From Halictus rubicundus (Eukaryota; Arthropoda; Insecta; Hymenoptera; Halictidae), in NCBI RefSeq assembly GCF_050948215.1, contig NC_135151.1:11758220-11822219 (forward strand): a stretch of 64,000 nt of DNA, in the 5' to 3' direction. The notes beneath the pieces are model-generated. The model was not told the origin of the DNA and did not search any database. It worked only from the letters and a program-made list of their open reading frames with translations. The translations under genes were made by a program, and so were the position numbers. Each line of letters starts with the position of its first letter. Position 1 is the stretch's first letter. Shown one piece after another: positions 22,590 through 32,803 of the stretch.

Positions 22590-23150
22590 TTTGTGACGCC
22601 GAGAATTTTAAAGATCTTTAGAATTGTTGTCTTCTTATGTCGTCATAGAAATTTGAGAATTGTTGCCTTCTCCATTTACACACAGGATACCCTTGTAATT
22701 GTTGCGCAGTTTACATTCTCAAAGGGCCTTGAAAATTGGTTGCATTCCGAAGCTCTTCAGAACTGCTGCCCTTTAAATGATCAAATACCTTGGATATTGT
22801 TCACCATTCTATTCCACGGATCTTTAGAATTATTGCGCCCTTTAAACCTTTAGCGCTCCTCTTGTTTTCTCTACCATTGAAATGGTTGCTCTCTTGCATT
22901 TCAAACATCTTTGGTATTGCTTTGATGTTGCCCTGTATATAGGGTTGAAGGATCTTACAGGAATTATTGTTCTTTACATTTCTAGAATCCCTAAGAAATT
23001 CTTGCCCTTCACATTCTTGAGGGCCTAAGGGAAGTTACAGTCCCTTGCAATCCTAATGATCCGTAGAATCCTTTTGGAGGTACATGTTTTTGTCCTAATT
23101 ATTATTTATTGAGAACCCTGTAAGGAATTATCAGACCCTTTTTATCTTTT
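22590..23150 (+). repeat. Degenerate tandem array, unit about 50-65 bp
   Basis: Repeated phrases such as TTTAGAATTGTTGTC, TTTGAGAATTGTTGCC, TTTAGAATTATTGCGCCC and AGAAATTCTTGCCC are followed each time by pyrimidine-rich CCTTTACATT-like strings. Spacing is irregular, so the array is old. Confidence 0.65.
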
Positions 23151-23287
23151 TCAATGTCCTTGGAATAATGACCTTATTATAAATAACGTTGAAGACGTTG
23201 GGGGGGAATGAACCTTAAATAAAATCCCTTTTAAACGTTCAACGATCCACTGACCAGTGGGGGGAGTTATGTAGGAAAGTCCGAAAA

Positions 23288-23366
23288 CGTTCCTCCTGGT
23301 CACCCATCTTAACTCGTCCCACGACGTCCGTCGCTTAACCAAATTATCATATGACGAACCACGCCG
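23288..23366 (-). pseudogene. 5S rRNA-like fragment (5S pseudogene or 5S-derived SINE head)
   Basis: On the minus strand the sequence reads GTTCGTC..TGATAA, then GGTTAAGCGACG, then GAGTTAAGATGGGTGACC, then AGGAGGAAC. This follows the order and spacing of eukaryotic 5S rRNA, which has GTTCTCGTCCGATC, GAAGTTAAGCAACG, GGTTAGTACTTGGATGGGTGACC and TGGGAAC. The GATGGGTGACC block is the internal control region C box of 5S genes. Both ends of 5S are missing and several bases differ, so it cannot be a functional 5S gene. Insects carry 5S-derived SINEs, which is the likeliest origin, but I cannot place a tail or a second copy in this window. Confidence 0.5.
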
Positions 23367-24606
23367 CCTGGCTGCCACAATTATAACTCTTCTATATTCT
23401 AAAATTGAAATTGTTATGTTTAATATTTTCATGTTTGGTATTTTGCGTTTCTCAACTTCAATCTTCGGTTCACCCGTCTGCAGCTTCTCCCTCAATTTAT
23501 CGAGAAAATGGACGAGCGTCTGAAGAAAATGAAGATGAAACGTTAGGTCTAGACGAGTAAACTAATAGACAAAATGAAAGAATGCTACCCCTTTTTTTCA
23601 TTGATATTCGCACTCATCTTTCACAATTTTCTCACCACATTAAAATTTTTTCTATTACAATTCGTGAAGCTATAGAAATATTTCCTTGAGAAAGTTTTTG
23701 GTGTACTTCTTGATTCAAGTACGTGTTACTATAAAAATCCTACGAAATCTACCGTTCCCTATAAAATACAAGAGCATCCATTCCAACACCTTTCAACAAA
23801 CGCCAAAAAGAAACTCTAATCTCCTTGGTGAACGATCTAATACAATACCCATTCCCTTTCGCCCGGATACAGCAATCCACTTTGCACTTTTCAATCCACT
23901 TACAAGGCTAAACTTCTTCTTCCACTCTAAAAAACAAAAAAGCAAAGTTAGCTACATCCATCGGGAAAGGGCGTGGCGTAGAAAGCAAAGAGAATACCTA
24001 ACCTCCTTCAGCGGAGAGTTCAAATGAAAATATTCGATAAACCACCGAAAGCAACGTTACCACCTGGACACATTTCAGAGAAGCGACGTCTTTAAGGATT
24101 TCTTGCTCCGGGAGGTATTAATTAGTTTCGCGCGTGCCTGTCTCGTTATCGCCTTCGACGGAGCAACATCCGGTTCGCAGTGGTATTTTCGCGTGGCTGT
24201 CGATTCAATCGGGCGGGCAACTCATTAACAATTGGCGCGGTTCGGTGTCGATGGCACGCGAACCTCGCAGTTCCGGCCAGGGTGGACGAAAGTTTAATTA
24301 CTGAGACGTGTCCTGGTGACTGGCGACCGAATTTTGGCGGTGGGGGAGGGGGTGATCACTATGGTGATCAGATATCAAAGCAATCAAAAATCGAGACACC
24401 GGCAGACTTAAAAGAAATTTAAGTGCGCTGCTGGCTGTACAATTTTATGCAACGTAATCACGGGTAAGATATCAAACAAACCAAATGAAAAATAATGCAA
24501 AATTTATTCAGTAAATGTTCAGCAGAATTTTCTACCTACGAGAAGAAAGATGTTCTTCGTATACACTTTCTTTAAAATGGTCTGAACATGTGATATTTAT
24601 TATAAA
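23367..24606. other. No gene recognised
   Basis: AT-rich to 24060, then CpG-rich to 24420. A 113-codon plus frame at 23686-24027 is basic and has no recognised motif. Confidence 0.4.
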
Positions 24607-24800
24607 TAGACTGCGGATTTCAATGGAAAATAAAAATTGTCTGGATTTATTACAAGATACAGGGGCCACCTTTGCATTTATTCCTGTACTAAATTATTTT
24701 AATAAGTCGGAAGTAATGCAACAGTATTTTTAAATTCGTTAAATATTTTCACTGTTTTGAATTTGATCTATGTTTGTCATAAATGAATAAAATCCGCAGT
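24607..24800 (+). mobile_element. MITE-A copy
   Basis: It starts TAGACTGCGGATTTCAATGG and ends ATAAAATCCGCAGT. TTATAAA lies immediately outside both ends, consistent with an 8-bp duplication in which the last few bases of the right end were lost. Confidence 0.85.
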
Positions 24801-25281
24801 TATAAATGTAGACGTAATACTAACTTTCATTGAAACTTGAAAGACTTCGTGTCTGAAATTATTCTTGTAAATGTCTCCAAGATTTTCTGCAGTATATTCG
24901 AAGAGTTACGCTCGGTGAAATGGCAAAGGAACGAGAAGTTAATTAGGCAGTCGAGAAAAGTGCTGGAAAAACAGGTTGGAGCTCTTGTAATTAAAATCCC
25001 CGAAATATATCAAGGAAATCGTAGGAATAGGTGTCCAACGCAAGCTGTTACCCTTTAAGCAGGATTAATCGAGCGCGAACGTCATTACGCGGCGAAGCTC
25101 GCTAGGCGATAATCACTTGGCAATTAACTAATAAGCCTGTGGGGCAGGTTCGCAGCTGTCGTGCGACTTACGATTGCTCAGCTTAGCCGCACGCTATAGC
25201 GAATTATTCGGCATCCATTATTAATGGAACGACACCGTGCTCGTAGACATCTTTTCTTTTACTGTCGTCTAGCTCTTGGCT
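24801..25281. other. No gene recognised
   Basis: Short AT-rich part, then a CpG-richer part near 25070-25230. A 73-codon plus frame at 24837-25058 shows no domain. Confidence 0.4.
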
Positions 25282-25463
25282 GGGTCGATTTCGACCCTGA
25301 CCACCAAAATTCTCACTTAACTCAGACCTAATCTGCGTCATCAAAGTTAAATATTTGTTCTTTACATTGCTTGAGGTCTGTTTTATTTGAATTTCCTATT
25401 TCATTTCAATTTCAATTTCTTCATAAAACCCCGATTATTTAACCGTGGTAAGTTCAGTGTTAA
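25282..25463. mobile_element. Fragment of the TTAA-flanked MITE family
   Basis: The right end reads GGTAAGTTCAGTG followed by TTAA at 25460-25463, nearly the same as the right end of the element at 7747-7962 (GGTAGGTTTAGTGTTAA). The palindrome GGGTCGATTTCGACCC (25282-25297) is a type often seen near the ends of such elements. The left inverted end is missing. Confidence 0.5.
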
Positions 25464-25495
25464 TCGTCCCGTTTTTTCCAAGGGAATATCATAAA

Positions 25496-25677
25496 TAAAC
25501 TGCGGATTTTTATGCATTTATGAGAAGGAATTTGAAACATTGAAAAAGATAGAAGAATTAGAGGATATGTGTAATTTTCAACTTCTTAAAATTATTAAAC
25601 AGGAAGAAAATGTCGAGCGGACACCTATGTCTCGCGATGTCTGAAAATTTTTATTTTACATAAAGGTCCGCAGTGTA
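25496..25677 (-). mobile_element. MITE-A copy with perfect 8-bp target duplication
   Basis: It begins TAAACTGCGGATTTTTATGC and ends AAAGGTCCGCAGTGTA. ATCATAAA occurs immediately outside both ends (25488-25495 and 25678-25685), a perfect 8-bp target duplication. This is one of two copies that fix the element ends and support hAT-type transposition. Confidence 0.93.
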
Positions 25678-26763
25678 ATCATAAATGTAGTCAAGTGGCA
25701 ATTATGACATAAGATCTGAGAATTCTGTTGTATAAAATATGTGTTAACAAAATGTACTACATGTCAATTAAACAGAATCTCAATTATCTTCGAATTCAAA
25801 GAATTAACTTCTGCCACCCTCTTCGATCCCGAATTTTCCCGATATTCTCAAGCTAACAGAAGCTTGGGAGGAAGCGAATCGAAGACACAAGGGAGCCGAA
25901 GAAAATCAAAAGAATCGGGCTGGATCGTTATGGGATGTCTGAAAGCCGCGACGGGTAAATATTTAGGGGTGTTGGTAAATCGGGGCGGGATAGAGACAAG
26001 GAAGTGGCGTCCGTCAGCAAAACTTTCAGCGCTTATTTAATTTGCCCGCCGGCCGAGAACGGCGGAAACCGAAACGCGGGGGTGAGAAAGAAGGGAGGGT
26101 GGAGTTGGTGGTGGAACGGCATAATCTAGTTGGTTCCCCGGGAATTTCGTTCGTCTCTTAGTGTCCAATATCGAGGCACTTTCTTGCGGACTTCGATCCA
26201 GAGGTTGGTTAACCCCAGAAACATTTCAGATTCGAAATTATGTACAACGACGCCTAAAATTGTTTTCACTGAAATGTATTTATGAATTTTCCAATTTTAC
26301 ACTGCATAATAAGTGTCGATGATGTACATGGTTTGGTAACGATGACCAGATTGCATTTATTCAATTTATTCGACAATATCGAATTTGGTACGGGTCAAGA
26401 AATATTGAAGACAACCAAATAAAAATTTATACGATTTAAACACGCACTCGGTACACTAAATTCCACGAAAATTGATTTCAACTCACAAAACAGCAAATGA
26501 ATGAGGGGTAGAATAATTTGGCTGGGAAATGAAGGGTAGAATAATTTTTTGGTGCGCTCGGGGTGGTTCATGGACGGGGATCAAGGGTGTAGACGTTGTC
26601 GTACTTGATAAACTATACGAGAATCGAAAGACATAGTAGCTGAGGCTCTCACAATAAGGATGAAGAAGAATTCTAGGATCCTCTTCTGACCGGGGAAATG
26701 CATTTTCATTGAAACAGATTGTGCGAGTCTGTATCGAGCAGGTGCTTGTTTTCGAGGGAGAAA

Positions 26764-26800
<37 letters not shown>

Positions 26801-27600
26801 CTTCTCTCTTTTCGCCAGTATACGCTGGCAGGCTTCCGAACAACCCCTCTTCGTCATTTAATCAGACGTCCTTGTTGATTACGCGCAGGACGATCGAGGA
26901 AACGAATTTAGAAATTTATTGGATCCATTTGTTGCCCAGGGGGATGGAGCTCTCTGCTTCCAGGCGGATTTCTGTTCGGACTAATTTTTATAAATTAATT
27001 TAGTGCTCGGATCGAACTAATTTTTGGAGATCACGCGGTTTGTGCGAGTATGTTCCTGTTGGTCATTGTTGGAATATTTTGGGGAATATGTAGACAAGTT
27101 TCAATGCTAAAATTGTTTGCATTGTTTAACTGGAGTCACTGTGTCAATGATATCCTTTTTATATATTGATAAAATGTATGCAGCGACTAAAATCGAAGCT
27201 AGAAAATCAGAAGCAAACGAAATACATGCTAGCATACATTTTTTGGGTATATTGTGAAACATATTTATCAAGATGTATCGGTATAAATAAATACAGAAAT
27301 TTATTGGATACATTTGTTGTCCAAAACGCGAGGCACGTTCTGGTTACATTTTTGTACAGACTGTTTGCATATATTAATTTATAGTGAGCTATATTTAAAA
27401 CATTGTAGGTGGACCGCGATTTATATCTTTTACCCTGTATTTCATTACCATGTTACTATTATCCTCTTTCCCCTTTTTATTATTCTAAATCTGTACTGGA
27501 AAATTTAAAGTGATTTTCGTCAGGAATTTCAGCAAATATGCAAATGAAAATAGACTATAGACTCGTAGAGCAATTTATTTAATAAAATAAGAACAATTCG
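25678..27600. other. No gene recognised
   Basis: 25860-26200 is CpG-rich and the rest AT-rich. A 99-codon plus frame at 25741-26040 includes GYLGVLVNRGGIE-like sequence but matches nothing I can name. A CT microsatellite interrupts the segment at 26767. Confidence 0.4.
26767..26798. repeat. CT microsatellite
   Basis: An uninterrupted (CT)16-like tract. It creates Arg-Glu and Ser-Leu runs in frames at 26483-26857 minus and 26719-27003 plus. Confidence 0.95.
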
Positions 27601-28559
27601 ATAAACGTCGATATGAGCAAGTTGCTTTTTTATCAAATGAACATCTAATTCTTCGATCTGGACCACAGTGCGACGGCAGTTCAACGAAATCGATAACGTT
27701 CGTTACCTCTGAATGATTAGGTCGCACGACAGCCAGAGTCGTGTTCCTAGCGATACGCATCTGTATGCATGTATGTATGTATGCATGTGCTGTGTATGAG
27801 CGTGTATCGCGGAACAGTGATTTACTAAATGAACCACCGAGTGTACAAACTGACGGTCTACGCAAGATTGGATAAACAGACTCCGGCATCCATTCGTGCG
27901 TTATCTTTCGGTTTGTTGATCCAAAATCTGAGCACTGTTCCCGGGGCCAGATTGAAACGCAGCCTTTGGGAACCCAGTGCACATAGATCGCGACGGGATC
28001 TCCGTGCTTCGCGTCGAAATTGATGCGGGACTGCGCGCTGGTTTACGATTCGCAACGCGTTATGACTCGGATACATCTTCGCGAAAAGAACAAGGCCAAC
28101 ATAGTATCGCCCCATCGCGAAACACTATTCGACATACGGCCGAGAATTAACCTCTTCCGGTTAATATTTCAAGGTGTAACTCAGGGACGAATCTCTTAAT
28201 GTGGAAGGAAAATGATTCAATTTTTTGGTTGATTAGAACATTATCTCTCACCTCTCAATTCACCTATTACACATCGATTCTTTTCAAACGAAAATTATTG
28301 TCACATCTTCTCAACTTATTTCAGTTCATTGAATTGTCTTCATTTAATTGGAATGTTATCTCTCAGCTCTCAATTGTCTTCTTACACGTATGTTATTTAA
28401 AAAGAAAAGAAAATTAATTCTTCTCATAAAAATTTTATTAAGATTCCATAAGAACGTACCCATTATTATTATTAAAAGATCGTCCCAGAAGATTCAATTG
28501 TATAGAGCTCCTGTACACGTTCGTCATTATGTGAAACTTCTATTGAAACCATTTTGAAA
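27601..28559. other. No gene recognised
   Basis: CpG-rich at 27650-28130 with a 135-codon minus frame (27575-27982) lacking any domain. A short ATGT/ATGC repeat lies near 27767-27788. AT-rich after 28180. Confidence 0.4.
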
Positions 28560-28810
28560 AGGATTCAGTATATTGCAAGAAAATATGTGTACATGTTTGT
28601 CATTAAGCTCCTATTCATGCGATTCTTAAAAGAATCCAGTATATTGCAAGAAAGTATGAGTTTCTATACGCATTGAGTACAGGTTTTACTGAAAGAATTT
28701 TCAATAGAATCTAGTATATTGCAAAAATATGTTTCTAATTGTGTCAGTCGTTAAGCAAAGTTGCCATTAAAACAAATCCTACAGCGTTAGTACATTGTAA
28801 GAGAACAAGA
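28560..28810 (+). repeat. Tandem repeat, unit about 65 bp
   Basis: The phrase GGATTCAGTATATTGCAAGA recurs with changes near 28561, 28633, 28708 and, more weakly, 28784 (GTTAGTACATTGTAAGA). Each is followed by an AAATATG-type string. Confidence 0.75.
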
Positions 28811-29779
28811 CACAACTTAACAAACAGCATGTACCACCACAAGTACGTCTAGATACCTAACAAATCCCTCAACAAATTCTCCGATGTCCAATTCCTCTAA
28901 AAAAACATTCTCCAAACCACCTCCAACATCACCATGAAAACATTTCCTCACCAACGCACAGTATCGAAACAATTTTTTCCGAGCCCCTGACAGTACGCAG
29001 GTGCGTGTAAACTTCCCCAACAAAAAGTAAACATAAAATTGAAACGAGGCTCGCCATTTATCGACGAATATTTTTCACACAAGTTCCAGAGTACCGTTCC
29101 ATCGAGTTGTATAAGGTTTTGGTTCGTCGTATCGTTAAGGATTTTTTCAATAATAGAAAATCCAGCAAACAGTTCGTTTGCGAATGTTCGTTCGATTGTT
29201 TTCGTAAACGGAGCTGTCGGAGGTCGGAAAATCCTGAAATATTTCTGAGCCGTGGATTCTTCGCTGACCTTGTCGTAAATATTATCCGCAAGGCGGTCGT
29301 TTCCCTTCGGGAAACCGATATCGTTCATTGTGATCAACGGCGTGTGCGAAACGCGTCTATATCTGTGCTATAATAGTTGTATAGTCGACGACGATGTTAC
29401 GTGCCTCCTTGAAAACGCGCTTTTATCGATCGCGCCCCTTCTCGAATCGAATATGCAACGTTTTTCGCCGCTGGAAATTCATACGGCGACGCGCGGCGAG
29501 CGAATTTCTCGCGAAACCTTTCAAATATTCATGCGGCTCGTCACCTTCCTTCCGACGAAACTTTTTCGACCAGCCGATACGAAATCGGAGGCTCAACCAT
29601 GCCCGTGTTAGACCCTGCACTGCAGTTTTAATGCATCCTGCACTCGCTTCAGCAGTGCACCCTACCTTTCAACTGAGCGATTTTTTAAATTATGAACGGT
29701 TACGAAATCGTAACGAAGCTCAAGTTAAATTGAAATCACGAGAATTGTGCCATGGTCGATGTAAGTATGTACAATATAG
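28811..29779. other. No gene recognised; CpG-rich from 29040
   Basis: The 29040-29700 block has frames of 88-130 codons open on both strands, for example 28948-29337 minus and 29394-29786 plus. The mutual overlap and lack of any domain argue against coding. Confidence 0.4.
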
Positions 29780-29787
29780 TTTATAAC

Positions 29788-30185
29788 CAGGGACCACAAC
29801 TGTTATAACCAAAAAGAAAAAAAGTCTTGGGGTAACAAGTATTTCATCGACTAAAATCGTATTGGTTACAAATAAGGATTATAAGTAACCGAAAATTTTT
29901 TCATTTTTCATCGAAATGAACTTCTCTCATTGATAAATGTTATGAGTGATCGAAACAGTTTTTCTTTATCGGTAACAGTTATCGTGGAGGACCCAATTTT
30001 TTGGACACTAATCACTGTTATTTGTAACCAAAAAGTATAAAAATCGATATTTTTTAATCATTTTGTTCTTCGAATTTTTGTCTTTACAATTTGTGTAGAT
30101 TATCTTAAATTTCAATAATAATCAACTTTTCATTAATGATTTTTATCCTAGAATATTTTGGAATAACTGTTATGTTTGGTCCCTG
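29788..30185. mobile_element. hAT-like MITE, CAGGGACC ends
   Basis: The 398-bp element begins CAGGGACCACAACTGTTATA and ends ATAACTGTTATGTTTGGTCC followed by CTG. The ends are inverted repeats with the CAGGG start typical of hAT elements. The outside 8-mers, TTTATAAC (29780-29787) and TTTATAAT (30186-30193), match at seven of eight positions. Its right half reappears inverted at 63813-64000. It has no transposase frame. Confidence 0.85.
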
Positions 30186-30193
30186 TTTATAAT

Positions 30194-30340
30194 TGGACTG
30201 CGAATTTTATGCGTTTATGACAAAAATGGATGGGACCAACAAGAAACAGTTAGAAGAATTTAAAATTATGTCATATTATTTTCAACTTATTACACCTATT
30301 TAGGATAGCAATCAATTTTCATTTTGCTCCAATTTGTTGC
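30194..30340 (-). mobile_element. MITE-A copy, right end decayed
   Basis: It starts TGGACTGCGAATTTTATGCG directly after the target duplication of the neighbouring hAT-like element. The interior (GTCATATTATTTTCAACTTA) matches the family. The far end is reduced to a weak ATTTTGC..AATTTG trace. Confidence 0.7.
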
Positions 30341-30377
30341 AATTGAGGGACTTTTTATAACAGTGTAGAGGTATGTA

Positions 30378-30692
30378 TACAAGGTGTTTCAAACGCGTTA
30401 TACTTCCTCAAAATGAGTAACTCTTGAAGTCATTGGAAGTAACTTTTTCCATTGCGAAAATATTCTCCGCGGCTATGTTAAGGAGTTATTAACGAAAAAT
30501 GCGGACCAATCAGAGCGTGGCTACAGCCAATACCACCACATGTCCGCTGCAGCCACGCTCTAATTGGTCCGTGTTTTTTGCTAATAACTCCTTAACAAAG
30601 TCGCGCAGAATATTTTCGTACAGAAAAAAGTTACTTCAAATGACCTCAGGAATCACCCCTTTCAAGGAAGTACGTTTTTGGGACATCCTGTA
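30378..30692. mobile_element. MITE-C copy 1 (fold-back, TA ends)
   Basis: The two halves are inverted copies of each other for most of the 315 bp. The left arm includes AACGAAAAATGCGGACCAAT followed by CAGAGCGTGGCT. The right arm includes AGCCACGCTCTAATTGGTCC. The ends read TACAAGGTGTTTC and GGACATCCTGTA, with TA outside each. The second copy is at 41529-41886. It has no coding capacity. Its RNA would form a long hairpin. Confidence 0.88.
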
Positions 30693-31265
30693 GAACTATG
30701 GACTTTATTGATTAAATAAAGAAGAAAATGAAAAATTTTAGAAACGTTATTGGGAACTTCAATGATGAAATAACTCATGCCAACTCCAGTAACTCGATTT
30801 AATGAATTTATGATGTTAACTCTCCTCAAAGTTTGATGCAAAATTGTATTAATACTAATAGATAGCATAATAATAAACGCACGAGAATTAAGGAAGCAGC
30901 AAATTCTGTTATTAGATACAACAAATACGAGGACAGAAATAATTTACTTGAAGTTCCAGATTCCGTAGTCGCCTTAAAATCATATTTCTTAAAAAGTTGA
31001 ATCTCTTTGGGGTATTGCACATAAAATTTTCTTACCAACTTTGCCTGCATAATGTTCTGCCGTAGCTGCAGTTATTATTAGATGCACTACAGACAATTTC
31101 GCTGAAGTTTAAAGTGGTTTTCACGTTACTCTTGGATTACCGGAAGTAATAAAAAAAGAAATATCTGTTCGACTACAATTTTTATAAATTAGACCGTGAA
31201 ACATGATGTTCTCAAAAAAACCGTGTAGTTCGATTGTTACTATGATTAACAACACTCTGATGGAA
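30693..31265. other. No gene recognised; AT-rich
   Basis: Frames under 75 codons and no repeats of note. Confidence 0.4.
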
Positions 31266-31640
31266 CTGGAAAAGAATCTATTTCCTCGACTAACAAGAGC
31301 CCCTTTACAATGAACATTGAAGCAGAAACGTCTTTAATCTTAATCAATGTAACGATAAAGTGTGGCAATGCATCAATATTTTTTTATATTCTGCAAATCT
31401 ACAGATGCGCAAATTCGTACTATCGTTAACCTACAAATCAATAGAAAGAAAAATTAATTTCCTCGACTGAAAGCCTCTTTAAACATAAAAATAATAGAAA
31501 TGTCGTTAATCTTGATCAATGTAACGATAAAGTATGGCAATGCGTCAATATTTGTTTGTATTTCGTAAAGCTGCAGGTCCAATAAAAATCGCAAAAATCC
31601 CATGATCAAAAATCAATCCAAAAAACAATGAATTTCCTGA
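31266..31640 (+). repeat. Direct duplication, period about 180 bp
   Basis: Blocks from 31270 (AATCTATTTCCTCGACTAAC) to 31400 recur from 31450 (AATTAATTTCCTCGACTGAA) to 31580. The shared string is TCAATGTAACGATAAAGT.TGGCAATGC. A third partial start lies near 31615. Confidence 0.8.
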
Positions 31641-31990
31641 AAATCTTGGTGGCAACGAAACCAAATCAGAAATTCCCGGAATCTGCAGTCGCCATAATTC
31701 GAGCAAAGGTCCGCAGTAATTACCCATCGCCTCGGCGAGTCTCCGTGAAAACGTACGCGCCTCCATTCGTTTAAAACTTCCGTAAAAAACCGTCGGTATC
31801 TCTTGCGACGTCTTTTTTAAGTCCTGCCCGGTGTTCGCTAATTAAAAGGCCAGGATCGAGCAGCAATGAGAAGATAAAAGTTTCTTGGAACGCGCAAACA
31901 TGGCGCCGTGCCATCCGGACTAATCGGGATCGCTGCAGCAACAGCAGCACACAAGAAACAAGAAATACGCGAGAGAGAGAGAGAGAGAAG

Positions 31991-32028
<38 letters not shown>

Positions 32029-32665
32029 AAGATCGTTTGACTCTCGCGGAAAGCCTGAAAATATTTCGGAACGTTATCCAGCGACCGGTTCGTGTCAGCG
32101 AATAATTTGCGAGGAGGTCTTAACCAGAGCCGTGTGCGAATTTCCATCGATGATTTTTGCGGGCGGGCCACGCGAATTGACACCCCTGAAAATATAAGGG
32201 CAGACTGCACTCGGCAGGAATTTTGTCGCTGTACACATCGATTCTTGTTTCCTGATGCTACATGCGAATTTGCAAATCGTTTTTTAATAGATTTCTGAGG
32301 AATTTAATTTGGAAGATGTTTCTGATTTTTGATACCTATTTTTTCTACCCTCAAGAATTTTTGTCGAGTTAATCGAAAAAGATATGCGAATGATTTTTGC
32401 GTTGAATAATTCTATAGACTCTAGAATACGATAGTATTTCTTCATAATTTTATATGACGTTTAAATATGTTTAAACAATATTCAAAGAGAGCGCGTTGCC
32501 TTTGACGTAACGATTTCCTTGCCAATTTTGTTTTTGCACCAATAGTTCAATTCATTTTCACAATTTATATAAAAATATAGAATCCGAGGCAAAGAATGTT
32601 GGTTGCAAAACGGTACGAATTTTCTACTCAATCCAGTGCAAGAGAATTTTGTTGACTATTGTGTA
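31641..32665. other. No gene recognised
   Basis: CpG-rich at 31720-32220 around a GA microsatellite, then AT-rich. The string TTTAAATATGTTTAAACAAT near 32460 is nearly repeated near 34066 with the same downstream CAAAGAGAG, a small dispersed repeat. Confidence 0.4.
31970..32028. repeat. GA microsatellite, interrupted
   Basis: (GA)n broken once by AGCG. It creates alternating Arg-Glu codons on the plus strand and Ser-Leu codons on the minus strand. Confidence 0.95.
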
Positions 32666-32803
32666 CAGACAGCGGAAGTGAATTGACATATTCAAAATTA
32701 GTAAAAGGCGTAATCTAAAGAATAATACATTGCTTGCAGCTTATTGAAACTTTACTGCAATTGTCAAGAACAATTTTTATTTTTCATAAAAGTCTGCTGT
32801 CTA
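32666..32803 (-). mobile_element. MITE-A copy
   Basis: The left end is CAGACAGCGGAAGTG and the right end is CATAAAAGTCTGCTGTCTA. The outside 8-mers ATTGTGTA and ATTATGAT agree at five positions. The interior has the family string TGCTTGCAGCTTATTGAAAC. Slightly short at 138 bp. Confidence 0.7.

Noticed and set aside
25741..26040. Plus frame with VLVNRGGIETRKW
   Set aside because: Briefly looked like a conserved protein motif, but I could not place it in any family and the rest of the frame is unremarkable.
31700..31725. AAAGGTCCGCAGTAATTACC as a MITE-A right end
   Set aside because: No matching interior or left end within 250 bp; could be chance or a solo end.
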